From Haliclona indistincta (lineage: Eukaryota > Porifera > Demospongiae > Haplosclerida > Chalinidae): 64,000 nucleotides of DNA. The translations under genes and the position numbers were made by a program. This document shows positions 1 to 10,090 of this stretch, piece after piece (positions within the stretch are counted from its first letter, which is position 1; each line of letters begins with the position of its first letter). Where the stretch lies: NCBI GenBank assembly GCA_964017065.1, contig OZ024785.1, positions 13,595,592-13,659,591 of the forward strand, in the 5' to 3' direction. Under the pieces are notes generated by a model. That model was given only the letters and a program-made list of their open reading frames with translations. It was not told the origin of the DNA and did not search any database.

Positions 1-106
1 TAGTTTGTACGAGGTATCTTTTTTCTTGATCAGGTTACTCTTTACTAGTACTGCCTAATGCATTATCAAAATTAGAACAATTAAGAAAACACAACACCAT
101 ACTTAC

Positions 107-1083
107 TTTTGATTCCTCCATGTACACCCCAAGTAGAGGAACTGACCTAACTATGTTTGATTTTACATCTTGTAGTACTTTGCCAATTATATATCCAAAC
201 AACTGTCCTATACAAGTGTCACCTATATCATCATTAAGGATGCCATTCTTTTCTTTGTTCTTTAACTGATATATAATTATGCTTAGAATGTGATGTGAAG
301 CAAGTTATAATCTCACCTCAGCAGTTAGAACAACTACACTATGTTCGGAATGAAAATTTACAATGAGATCAGGAGCACCCTGAAAATGCATTATTATAGT
401 GGTAAATTAGCTACCACAGATCAGTATAATAGAGATTACCGAAAGATCATAAAATTGTTTTTTATCATCTTTTATTGTGACACTGACGCCCTCTAGTGAA
501 CCTCCAGGCATATTGCTGAAAGAAAAAAGGAACTCAGTGCACATAATGTATTATAGCAACATACACTCCAACAGCGTCGCGGTGATCGGAACACAGACTG
601 GTTGTTCTTACGCAGTCAATGACCGACCTCACTAGGTTTTTTGCCCAGCCATTTTTAAAGTTATTATTCACAGCTTCCCTCCCCTGGCTACACAATTCGG
701 CGAATTTGTCCGGCTATTAAGGATAGAGTAGGTCATTGGAACATGCATGTTTACATAAGACACAATGCTTACCCTAAAAAGTGGACGCTGGCCTTCTTTA
801 ATCGACTCCCAATCCACCCCACTTGTTAGTTTTAAAAGCTGACTAGTATGTAAAGCCTTGATGCAGTTAATGCAACCTGTCCTTAGCCACCCGCCATATC
901 CATAGTCGATTGAGTCGCAATTCGGATCATCGATTCCATCAGTAACCATAGAAACAGATAAATCAATTTTCTATAGTTACATGATAATGAATTCAAGAAG
1001 ACAATTAGCTTCTCTGTACCTCCTCATTGTTTCCTTTAACCATAAACGCTCCGTTATTGTACCAATCCAGAAAATTAGCAAAG
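107..1083 (-). CDS. Unidentified multi-exon gene, five exons visible, both ends missing
   Basis: Five coding blocks with GT/AG borders can be read on the minus strand, in order 1020-1083, 773-970, 440-515, 317-379 and 107-265. The first two join in phase, as do the last three. Between 773 and 515 the phase does not fit, so an exon is missing from my model or one splice site is wrong. Readable peptides include WYNNGAFMVKGNNEE, VTDGIDDPNCDSIDYGYGGW, a block containing GAPDLIVNFHSEHSVVV, and GILNDDIGDTCIGQLFGYII. The run PDLIV...VVVLTAE followed by an IGQLFGYIIGKVLQ helix faintly recalls the core of PD-(D/E)XK nuclease folds, but this is only a resemblance. I do not recognise the family. The short introns and lack of stops inside the blocks suggest a real host gene. 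Confidence 0.5.
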
Positions 1084-1683
1084 CTATAATGTAGCAAATG
1101 TAAGAAGCAATACCGTACTGGCACGTTATTAGGCGCATGAGCTATTATTTCCACAGCAAGGAAATATGCGCCTATATATATAAAAGCGAGATGCACCTAA
1201 TAAAAGTCAATGACATGTATGTACCTATAAGCAACCTGTGCCAATAACGCACCAGTACAGTTTAGCTAAAGTGCATGCAAGCACTATATATACTATTACC
1301 AAGCTAACTTATAAGGCTTCTGTAATAAAATAATATTACTGATAGTATTATTGTTACCACTGAACATAACACACAGCCTTATAGTTACTGCAATTTCCCA
1401 CTGTACCTTGCAAACTCTGAAATAAAAATCTTTTTACCTGGTACATGCATATCTATAAGAAGGGTTACAAAAATTATTCTCACAAATAAAATTCAATTTA
1501 CCTGGTGACAACATGTAAAAGTCAGGTGACTTAGAGACTCTTCCTGATGAGGTGGTGTAATTTTCTGCCATCTCACCAAGAAGAGCACACTAGGCCACAG
1601 ATCACAAGGTAAATAGCACTGAAGATCCCCAAGAGTTCGATCGGTACACCAGGAAGAGCTATATAGCACATGCATGTAACAGG
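1084..1683. other. Non-coding stretch, no gene seen
   Basis: AT-rich sequence with no convincing reading frame. From about 1575 it contains scattered pieces related to the tandem repeat that follows, such as AGAGCACACTAGGCCAC. Confidence 0.5.
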
Positions 1684-2097
1684 CCACTGAGAAATGAACA
1701 CAAGCTTGGTAACTTACAAGGTAGCACTAAAGAGAAACAAGGAAGAGCACACCAGCTGGGAGAAGAGAACACTGACTAGGTATACGATTGGATGACTCGG
1801 AGACTTCACACTAGGCCGCTGACTGAGATTAACACAAGATAGAGATGGATCGATCCACTGAGAAATGAACACAAGCTTGGTAACTTACAAGGTAGCACTA
1901 AAGAGAAACAAGGAAGAGCACACCAGCTGGGAGAAGAGAACACTGACTAGGTATACGATTGGATGACTCGGAGACTTCACACTAGGCCGCTGACTGAGAT
2001 TAACACAAGATAGAGATGGATCGATCCACTGAGAAATGAACACAAGCTTGGTAACTTACAAGGTAGCACTAAAGAGAAACAAGGAAGAGCACACCAG
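1684..2097. repeat. 171-bp tandem repeat, about 2.4 copies
   Basis: The unit beginning CACTGAGAAATGAACACAAG starts at 1685, 1856 and 2027, an exact 171-bp period. The first two units look identical by eye. The third is cut at about 2095, where GCTAGGCCACTGGGAG replaces the expected sequence. The array lies just upstream of the Mutator-like transposase and could be its subterminal region, but I could not find an inverted partner downstream. Confidence 0.85.
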
Positions 2098-2398
2098 GCT
2101 AGGCCACTGGGAGAAGAGAACACATAGCACGATGGCGCACAATGGAGATCGATCTAGTTGGGCGTGGCCCGAACGAATGACCACGTGCGCTCTACTAATT
2201 TCGCAACATAAAAATAACATTCCGCCCTTCGTTGCATTGCTTTACCTATTAGACTGGTTTTGTATCAGCTTGTAATTGAGCTGTTGTTGATGTGGTAAGC
2301 AGCCTGCTGATTTTGTGTAAGCTATTGTTCGCTACATAAGCTTAGTCGCTGTGATTTTGAATCATTTTGCTGCCCTTCAGTTATATTTGCATTAAAAA

Positions 2399-2638
2399 AT
2401 GTTTTCATGCTCACGAAAGGACAAGCGGCTTTCCTCAGCCAAAAAGCGACTGATGAGCCAACTGGGAAAAGGAAAAAGAAGGACTGGGAATTCCTCTGGA
2501 GAACTGTCCGCTACTCACGGTCGACAGAAAACAGCTACAAAAGGAGACATGTCTTTGCAGAGCACAACTTATCAAGATGTTGCTGGCTTAAAGGATGATA
2601 CTTCACAGTCTGCTGAAAATACCTTCATGATACAGTGA
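2399..2638 (+). CDS. Short basic reading frame upstream of the transposase, possible 5-prime exon
   Basis: A 79-codon frame beginning MFSCSRKDKRLSSAKKR, rich in Lys and Arg, ends at a TGA that overlaps the first codons of the next frame. It could be the nuclear-targeting N-terminus of the transposase if spliced into it, since a GAG|GTAAGT donor lies at about 2650 just beyond its stop. The splice partner is not clear, so this is only a candidate exon. Confidence 0.3.
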   Translation: MFSCSRKDKRLSSAKKRLMSQLGKGKRRTGNSSGELSATHGRQKTATKGDMSLQSTTYQDVAGLKDDTSQSAENTFMIQ

Positions 2639-4755
2639 CCATAGGACCTGAGGTAAGTGATTTGCTGCTTGAAAGTGATTCCGTACCTCCCAGCAGTGAG
2701 TCTAACTATTTCCCCACGCCTGAGAAGCGACGGCGGGTTGCCATTATGCAACAGCCAGTTGAGCCTGCTTGTCTGGGTAGAAGAATGTTTGTGTGTCTCT
2801 CTTCACAGGTGTCAGCATTTTTAGATCAGGTCAATGCTAACATGGCATGTCGTACCCCAGGGTGTAGTGGTGTGTATGTTCCTGTCAGGGTAGTGTGTGA
2901 GGGGCTGGGTGGGGGGTTGAAGATAGAGATTGCTTGTAATGGTTGCAAGATACGAAGACTGACTTTCGATAGTTCCCCTATGATAGAATCATCTCGCCGT
3001 ACAATAGTCAGCCTTGCACTACAGGTAGCATTCTATGCCTCAGGATGTACACATGCACAGTACTACCGCATACTGAAACAGTCACTAGGTGTTCAGGCTG
3101 TTACATGTAAACCATTTTATGAAATGATCAAGCTTGTGTTCCCCCATGTAAGTGATATGATAGATGAGATGTGCACTGAGGCTATGGACGACATGGAAGC
3201 ATTACCACCTGGTGAATTAGGTAGCATGCAGCGTGCTATAGTAACAGGCGATGGTACTTGGCTAACAAGAGGTCACTTCAGTAAGAATCACACATACACT
3301 ATACGTAACTACATGACTGGTGCTCTGTTGTATGTAGTACATGTGTGTATGAGAGGAGAGGATGATTTAGTAGAGGGTGATTTGTATAAGGGTACAGCTA
3401 AGTCAGCTGAGGGATATGCTGCTGATGAAGCCTTTGGTATGGCAAAGGATGATGGTATGCATGTAGAGGTGCAGTGGCAGGATGCTGACTCCTCCTCGTC
3501 AGCTTCCTTTCGTAAACACTATCCCGACGAAGCCAAGTCACGTATCATGCTTTGTGCTGGTCATGTCGGTCGTTGTCACACGAAAGCACTCACAAAACTT
3601 TCGCAAAAGAAGTATTTCACTAAGCGATACATAAACAAGCATAAGGAGAGCTTTCCTGAGGTAGAGACAGTAAAATGTTGTTGCGAAGGTGGTAATCATA
3701 GCCAGGGATGTGGTTGCATGTCAGATGGCTTTCTGCGACAGGCTCGCATTAATTTTTTTTGTTGCCTCGTGCAATCAGGAAAAGATCCTAATGCTTTTGC
3801 TAAACGGCTTTGTGATCTTGGTAAGTATCATGCACGTAACATTCACAACTGGGAGGGTGGTAGCTGTGATTTTCACAGTGAGAAGAAGTGTACTTGTGGT
3901 AGTTGTGAAGAGGATGAGGTGGAGTGTGAAGGTAGGGAGTATGCCACTAAAAACCCACTCACCTGCCCTCTACATGCACTAGCCTATGAGATAGAGTGTA
4001 ATATTAGAGCAGCACGGGCACATAATGTCATACACCTTGAGCTTGGTAAGGGCCACTCTAACTTGTGTGAGGGTTCCCATAATGTGCTGATAAGATTTAG
4101 ATCTAAAGATCTCCACCTCCATCGCCTACATTATGTCACATCCACCAATCTGGGGCTGTGTCATAGCAACATGACCTACCTGACAGGTAAGAAGGGCACA
4201 GGATACCACTGGCTGCTGGATCTGTTCAATCGACTCAAGCTACCACTACTGGATGGCATGCAGGAAGCACTGGAGCAGGCAAACAAGGATAGGAAAAGGA
4301 AACTAGAGAAGCTAAGGAGCGAGGAGTCAAAGAAGAAGAGGATCAAGTGGAAGAATGCACGTGACTTGGAGCAAGAAGAGAGGAAGCGATGGGTTAAGCA
4401 ACAGGAAATCAGACATGACTACGGAGAAGAGGATGGTGAAGATGATGTTGAAGTTGACTCAGCAGGTGCTAGAGAACTTCTTGGCAGCTCCTCAGTGTCT
4501 GGGCCTGATAGAGCTGTCATCATAGCTAGTAAAAAGAAGTGCAAGTGTGGATCTACTAGTCATTTACGAACTAGTCACAGAGAGTGTCCCATGAATAAGA
4601 GTAAGAGGCATGAGGATGACAGTGTAGACTTACAAGGTGACTCTACAATCTCTGAGCAAGAAATTACTACAAAAAAATGCAAATGTGGTTCCACTTCTCA
4701 TCTTCGTACTAGCCATCGAGACTGTCCCATGAATAAAGGTAAGACAGGTAAGTAA
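2635..4755 (+). CDS. Mutator-like (MULE-type) DDE transposase, apparently intact
   Basis: A 706-codon frame; the true start is uncertain because the first codon of the open frame is GTG and an ATG may lie in an upstream exon. It opens with a Cys-rich treble-clef-like block (CRTPGCSG...CNGCK at about residues 70-105). A DDE-type core follows: GDGTW with Asp206, WQDADS with Asp283/Asp285, the CAGHVGR motif (Cys307, His310) that sits between the second Asp and the Glu in Mutator-superfamily enzymes, and NLCEGSHN with Glu479. A Cys-rich insertion (CCCEGG...CGCM) lies between them. The tail is a charged coiled coil of about residues 540-605 and two near-identical zinc-knuckle-like modules, KCKCGSTSHLRTSHR..CP, near residues 635 and 681. 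No stop or frameshift interrupts the core, so it could be active. A decayed relative lies at about 34.2-34.4 kb. Confidence 0.8.
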   Translation: MTIGPEVSDLLLESDSVPPSSESNYFPTPEKRRRVAIMQQPVEPACLGRRMFVCLSSQVSAFLDQVNANMACRTPGCSGVYVPVRVVCEGLGGGLKIEIACNGCKIRRLTFDSSPMIESSRRTIVSLALQVAFYASGCTHAQYYRILKQSLGVQAVTCKPFYEMIKLVFPHVSDMIDEMCTEAMDDMEALPPGELGSMQRAIVTGDGTWLTRGHFSKNHTYTIRNYMTGALLYVVHVCMRGEDDLVEGDLYKGTAKSAEGYAADEAFGMAKDDGMHVEVQWQDADSSSSASFRKHYPDEAKSRIMLCAGHVGRCHTKALTKLSQKKYFTKRYINKHKESFPEVETVKCCCEGGNHSQGCGCMSDGFLRQARINFFCCLVQSGKDPNAFAKRLCDLGKYHARNIHNWEGGSCDFHSEKKCTCGSCEEDEVECEGREYATKNPLTCPLHALAYEIECNIRAARAHNVIHLELGKGHSNLCEGSHNVLIRFRSKDLHLHRLHYVTSTNLGLCHSNMTYLTGKKGTGYHWLLDLFNRLKLPLLDGMQEALEQANKDRKRKLEKLRSEESKKKRIKWKNARDLEQEERKRWVKQQEIRHDYGEEDGEDDVEVDSAGARELLGSSSVSGPDRAVIIASKKKCKCGSTSHLRTSHRECPMNKSKRHEDDSVDLQGDSTISEQEITTKKCKCGSTSHLRTSHRDCPMNKGKTGK

Positions 4756-6235
4756 TTATTTCATAATTATGTGCAACTTACCACAATACTCATGGTAAAT
4801 AGTTGCATATGCATTACAATAGAACAACACAGCAAAACATTTTTAGTACCTGTTTGCAATATTGTCAGTGTACAAAAGATTTGCTGTTACATACTTTTGT
4901 GAAAAATATATATACATAATTCTATTCTATTGCAAGCTTGTCACCCACTGGACACTCAGTTCTTTGCAGCAGATAGACCTACAATTAAAAATAGGTAAAA
5001 CATTTACTAAGCTGATTACATGATATCTATGTCACTATATAGGTCATTCTTACTCAACTGGTATCGATGATAATGTTGTGGCCTCATTATTGAACTGAAC
5101 TGCTGTAATCAATGAGTTATTTATTTTTCTTATTCTTGTATATACACTGCTATTATAGTTATTATGAATTTCCTGATTTGAAGATATTTATTTTTATAGA
5201 CAAATAACCACAAATAATATTCATGAATAATTTGATCATTATTCATTACACCAAAATATGACAAAGAAAACAGCAATAAGTGCTGAAGCCAATCTTGTCA
5301 GCCTGATGGTAGAAATCTTTAGAGAAAATATATTCGAAACAGTACATTGTATTGGACCAAAAATGCTCTAGGTGTACTGTGTATGCTATTGTCTATCAGG
5401 ACATCAAGTTTAAGTTAAAAATAAATGGACAAAAATTAACCTCCTCTCCTACCTTAATCATAGTGATGATCCCTATTAATATGCATACATGAAACAACTG
5501 TATGTCAACAACAACCTTCCTTTGTAGCTGATAAAAGAAGGTTACCCACAGGAGCTTGCTTAAGGATCGGTGGACTGTCCCACTTGAATGTAGAAAAACA
5601 AGTGTAGCACCTCTGAGTTACACTCACGAACATTCCAAATGACATTGGTGGTTATTGTGGTAGATGCGTCACATTTTTGACTACTTTTTATGAATGGAGG
5701 ATGGAGTTGCTACTTTTTATGGACAATGAAGAGAGAATTTAATAAGATGGAAATTGTATTGTTACAGAGAATCCTAGTGATAAATTACGTTATGAAAGTG
5801 AGAATAAGATGGAAATCCTAATGTTACAGGATGATAAATCATGTTTTTATGGACAATGAAAGAGAGTATAATGTTACAGAGAAGTCCAATGCAGAATCCT
5901 AGTGATAACAGAGCTATAGACTACTGGATATCCTGCGGCTGTCATCTTGAGATAGATTGAATTACACCATACTAGTTGCATATGAGAGTAAATGGAGGAG
6001 CATCCAATAACGTGATGGTGGAGATTTCTCCAAGCGATATTTCAGAAAGGACTTCTGAATAAGCTCGTAGTAGCCGACTGGTTCCATTGCAATCAATATA
6101 ATTATAGTCTAGCAGTACTAATAGGAGATATAGTCACCTTTTGTGGCGTATTGCAATGCACACATGTAAACATCCTTTCAGTAACCTTACTTGAAGTTAT
6201 TTTTACAATAAGCACAGGTATGTAATTCTTCCAGT
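4756..6235. other. Non-coding AT-rich stretch with an imperfect internal duplication
   Basis: No coding frame is supported. Phrases such as TTTTTATGGACAATGAA, AATAAGATGGAAAT and GAATCCTAGTGATAA recur between about 5695 and 5910, showing a local imperfect duplication. This may hold the 3-prime end of the Mutator-like element, but no terminal repeat was found. Confidence 0.4.
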
Positions 6236-6370
6236 TGTTTGATTCCCGTTATGATTGCACCAGATATAGTCTCCGTGTTCTCATTCTCAGAGTTTTGAAA
6301 TGACTCAGAGTCATTAATCCCCAAGTCTTCGATTTCGTTGAATGAAGCACCATGGGTTATTCGTCTGGAG

Positions 6371-6403
6371 AAGGGGGTGGTGGTGGTGGTGGTGGTGGTG
6401 GAT
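6371..6403. repeat. (GGT)n microsatellite
   Basis: Uninterrupted GGT repeats of roughly ten units between AGGGGG and GGATCTTG. Confidence 0.85.
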
Positions 6404-6439
6404 CTTGTGATGTAGATGGCAACAATAATTGCCCTGTCT

Positions 6440-7290
6440 GCAAGTGAATTAAGAATATATGAATGGTGTTGCTTGTCTAATCAGCTTACTACAATGAGCT
6501 TGTATTCTTCTTCTAGAGTTCTGGGAGTAGGAGGTGGGGTAGGTTGAGTGCTCATCAGTTGTAGTTGAGATGAGGTTGCAGGAGCGGGAGGTTGGGTGCT
6601 GAGGCTCATTGTTTGTAGCTGCCTCTGCATCTGAGAACACAAAGTATTATTATTGTGCTAGAATAATTATAATCATCTTACTAAATTCATCTCATGAATT
6701 TTTTCCAGTTCATTGGCATACTTGTCAAGGAGTTGTATCAGTACTTTATATGTATATCTGTGATAAGCTTCACAAGCTATAGAGTTGGGTGGGAATTAGC
6801 TACAAGAACTATTATTACATACGGCTAAATCACTCACATTGTCCTGCCATTCCTATACTGACCAACTGACAGACTGACTGGCTGGCTGGCTGGCTTGCTG
6901 GCTGGAAAAAGAAATTCACTTAGGTGTAATGAAAAGAAAAGGTCACTTAGGTGTAATAAGAAAAGAATAGGTCACTTAGGTGTATAGATGATCACTTAGG
7001 TGTAAATTGATGTACATTCTTTGCTCCTCTTCATATTCTCGCTCCATCTGTTTCTGTTTCAATTCCAGTTCTTTTCGCCTCAACTCAAGCTCTTTTTCCT
7101 TCAAGTCTGCCTTCATTTTGAACTTGTTCTCTAGCATTTCTACTGCTGACAACTTTGATGCCCTCTTTGATTTTGGCTTGGTTGCTGTATAGAAGTGAGC
7201 TATTCTAATGCACTACACAGCTGAAACCAGGCTCACATTCATCTTCACTGTCAAATTCTACTACTCTTTGTCATCCGTCTCTTCCTTTCT
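6440..7290 (-). CDS. Multi-exon coiled-coil protein, mobile-element-accessory type
   Basis: At least four minus-strand exons are visible. One near 7215-7260 encodes VVEFDSEDECEPGFS. The second, 7011-7185, has an acceptor TATACAG and encodes KSKRASKLSAVEML followed by a long Lys/Glu helix (KEKELELRRKELELKQKQME). A third near 6683-6770 encodes LLDKYANELEKIHEMN before a GTAAGA donor. The last, about 6490-6632, encodes a Gln/Pro-rich tail, MQRQLQTMSLSTQPPAP. Proteins with this SAxEMLExK-coil-QMxxM plan accompany Myb/SANT-like genes of Harbinger-type and related elements; that link is from general knowledge, not from a neighbour here. Start and exact exon ends are unresolved. Confidence 0.45.
6860..6904. 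repeat. (CTGG)n-like short repeat
   Basis: GACTGGCTGGCTGGCTGG continues as imperfect CTGG/CTTG units. Confidence 0.7.
6916..7003. repeat. Short direct repeats of TCACTTAGGTGTAA, four copies
   Basis: The 14-mer TCACTTAGGTGTAA or a one-base variant occurs four times, separated by A/G-rich spacers. It sits in the intron next to the coiled-coil exon. Confidence 0.7.
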
Positions 7291-7326
7291 AATAATAAAA
7301 ATTAGTTAAACACAATTATTATTATA

Positions 7327-7668
7327 CTATAGCTTAAGAGAAATCGTCTCCGTCACTGATTTTCTCATCTCCTCAGCCATGGTCTTCTCTACTATTTCTT
7401 TTTGCAGCCTTGTTGCTTTCTCCTCCTCCTGCTTTTTCTGCATGTCCCTTTGAAAACTGTGTTTATCTTGTGGCTGAGTCAGCTCTGTGTTGTCCTCTTG
7501 CCCAAAATTATGATACTGCGGTTTAACTATTGCACCGTAATACCGCTCAGCACTATCCTCGACCCTCTCAACTTCAGCTGACGAGGTCAGGTTGTTAACT
7601 CGTGGGTGCACGGGTTAAAGTTACGTGCTCCGCCCCAGCTAGCTCAGTGTTCAAAGAGGTATACAAAT
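7327..7668 (-). repeat. Diverged copy of the 24.6/26.8-kb repeat, with a coding exon downstream
   Basis: Read on the minus strand from 7668, the sequence runs ATACCTCTTTGAACACTGAG, then GAGCACGTAACTTTAACC, then GTGCACCCACGAGTTAAC. This parallels the first 100 bp of the repeats at 24629 and 26816. The frame starting in it (MHPRVNN...) continues into an acidic/basic helix with QKKQEEEKATRLQKE, ending at a stop at 7327. This may be the first exon of the coiled-coil gene at 6440-7290. Confidence 0.55.
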
Positions 7669-9025
7669 CATGCAGAGTATGCTCTGATGGTAGATTGAGC
7701 CCAAATTGATGAACTGATTGATATGCTGTACGCGACCAGTATTTCTGGTTGAGCTCAAGGTCATCCATGCAGAACTAATTTTTCAAGCTGGTTTGCTGTT
7801 CTACTGCCAGTAATGGACACACTAGATCTTCAGTGCCCTCTCTATACAGTTTGTAATTGGAATAATCAATTCAGGACATATTTTCCTTCACAATAGTTTA
7901 CACATTCGTATTTCACCAGGTTTTGCCATTTGTCCTTGATTTTTGCTGGATTTGTGTTATCAGGAAAAATGTAGAGAGTTATAGATTTTGAGCCACTTCC
8001 CCTTCCCGTAACAATTCATACCCTTTAGCAAATTTATTACTGCCTGGGCTGTCCATATTCTTTTTCTTCCAAATGGTAAGAACTCTAGTGATGTAGTAAT
8101 GCCCATAGCAACTGGCCTTATAGTCTTTATTAGTAGACTCATTGTAAGCGCTTTCTGCCCAACCCTAAATATGCCACGACTACTGGGTGGCATAATTGTG
8201 CCATTTCATCTTGATCAGACAATAATCCATGAGGTTATGTTACTTGCTTGACACCAACTTATGTTAGTTATTTTCATAATTATGTACATTAGAATTTGAT
8301 GGACTACAACTACTGTACAATTGGCATTGCTGACAATGCGAATCGTGGTCTGTGATATCCTGAGCATTTTAGTAAGAAGATCAAGTGCCTTCCTCCCAAC
8401 AGGGCATATGCCTAAACGTACACGGAAGTACGAGTGCTGTGACACAACGACTGACTGTATGCTGGCTAGCCTGTTCTGTTCGTTTGTGAGCTCTGTCAAG
8501 ATCCTGGAATGAGATAAGTAGTTTACAAAACAGCATACACATAGTCAAAAATTTTCTCCAGCATTGTAAATGTCTTGTGCCAATGACTTTGTGAAGTGAA
8601 AACAATGAGAAATGTCTGTCCAGTTTTTCCACTGGTCAGCTGAAAAAAAGCAAAACCAGAAAGTATTTTTCTGGGAATTCTTTCAACTGACCAAGGATCA
8701 AGAATCCTTGCCACAGTGCCGTGTATTCTTTCGATATCTTCCTTATATAGGAAGACTGACATGTAGAAGACATGTAGGACTTCACTGTTTTATGCTGGGT
8801 GAGTGTACCCTAGTCTGTTATCAATTTTTCTTCCTCTCAGCTAGGAGACAGCTGTGCTGCTGCAAGTACTCCACATAAGTTCTCCATTTGATCGCAAACT
8901 CGCTTGTGTCTTTGTCATTGTTAAGCTTTACAAAACTTCTGTCATTATAGACTCCTGACCAGTGAGAAGAGGAAGAGTTTTAAGGCATCATTCAAACAAT
9001 TCTTAATAAAGTTATTATGCAATCA
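7669..9025. other. Frame-shifted remnant region, no recognisable product
   Basis: Several short minus-strand frames overlap between 7960 and 8770. Two stretches, near 8355-8405 and 8120-8172, look like diverged copies of one another: GICPVGRKALDLLTKM against GIFRVGQKALTMSLLI. This suggests an old internal repeat or a decayed repeat protein. I cannot assign a family. Confidence 0.3.
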
Positions 9026-9290
9026 TCAAGTCAGTCTCAAGCATGGCTGTACCGTAACGTCACCCTTCTCCTTCTTCGCCGACGTCTTTACTCGATAAAG
9101 CTCGGCCCGGGCTGTGCTTGAATGCTGTCCACCTAAGATCTCATATTTGTACACTTCACTTAAACGGTTGGAAAATTGTGCAACTTCTTGTACGCTAGTA
9201 CATAACACTGCCACTGGTGGAACACCAGGGCAGAAGGATCCTCGGCTATCTTCTTTTTCAGTTCTGTTAGCTCAGCCCAGTTGGTGTGGA
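9026..9290 (-). pseudogene. ParB/sulfiredoxin-like fold fragment, frameshifted
   Basis: On the minus strand one frame gives AELTELKKKIAEDPSALV and a second, overlapping frame gives PPVAVLCTSVQEVAQF and then YEILGGQHSSTARAELY. Joined across a shift this reads like a ParB-type domain: a leading 'lvpPv.vL' strand and a GG-x-H/R-R.A signature. The match is by memory of the general ParB/sulfiredoxin pattern (G-G-x-H...A...L) and the catalytic sense is unknown. It is broken by at least one frameshift. It could also be an unrelated TE fragment. Confidence 0.3.
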
Positions 9291-9299
9291 CTTTGAACT

Positions 9300-10090
9300 T
9301 TGCTCGGCACCATACATGTAATCTAACGAGAGGGAATGGCCTGCTTTAGTTGAGTATACTCGTTTCTCTAGCCAGTGTATCGGCAGAAATAAGGCTCTGA
9401 ACTGTTTACCTGGGTTAGGTGTGTGTACTTTTGCTGATGAGAACAACTTCAATGCTGAGCTTACTGGCGTTCAGATGATAAACGGTGAATAACTAGGGGT
9501 TTACTACGTTAAACACATTCCTAGTCTTCTCGAACATTCCTTTGCTTGAAAAGCGGTATATTCCAGTTCTTGTTAGTACTGCTCATGCATTAGTCATGAT
9601 TCAGAGCATATGGCTACTTCACGATAAGCGTTAGAAGCTCAAAAAGCAGTGTTGTCTATGCTGTTTTGTGAACACATTCCTACTCAAACGACCCTGAAGT
9701 AGCAAGTTTTAACACACTTTTATGAAAGTTTAGACATTGTGTCGTGCATTAGTTTAGGTTAGATTCCTGTTGTAGTTACGACTATCAAGCATCTAGCTCT
9801 ACAAGAGCGCCAAGATGCCTAATTTGCCATGTTTGTTGAACTCTAATGTATTGTGTATTGCAGCATTGACAAGAATAATCCCTCCCTCTCGAATAATACT
9901 TCCAATCCCTCTCGTATTAGCTAATCTATGTCCAAAACGACTGTCGACTGATGCCCTCCCTCCCTCAACATCTGATGCCCTTAGAGTCCCTCCCAGTAAG
10001 ATAGAATTTGGAAGAGCCACTACTATTAGCACAGACAGTTGAGGTAACACTGCCATATTCTTGCATTATTCCTGAAAAACAATGATTAAT
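9300..10090. other. No supported gene
   Basis: Only short opposing frames; none has a motif. A minus-strand frame at 9799-10056 could be a 3-prime exon of the neighbouring PB1-like gene, because an acceptor-like TTTTTCAG lies at about 10070, but its sequence is not informative and phase does not fit simply. Confidence 0.3.

Noticed and set aside
1684..2097. Centromeric alpha-satellite, because of the 171-bp period
   Set aside because: Only 2.4 units and no sequence likeness; the shared period is coincidence.
2651..2810. Intron GTAAGT...TTCACAG inside the start of the Mutator-like gene
   Set aside because: The residues it would remove (FVCLSSQVSAFLDQVN context) read as conserved family sequence, so the contiguous frame is preferred.
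7007..7192. Ser/Phe-rich plus-strand frame
   Set aside because: Antisense shadow of the coiled-coil exon at 7011-7185.
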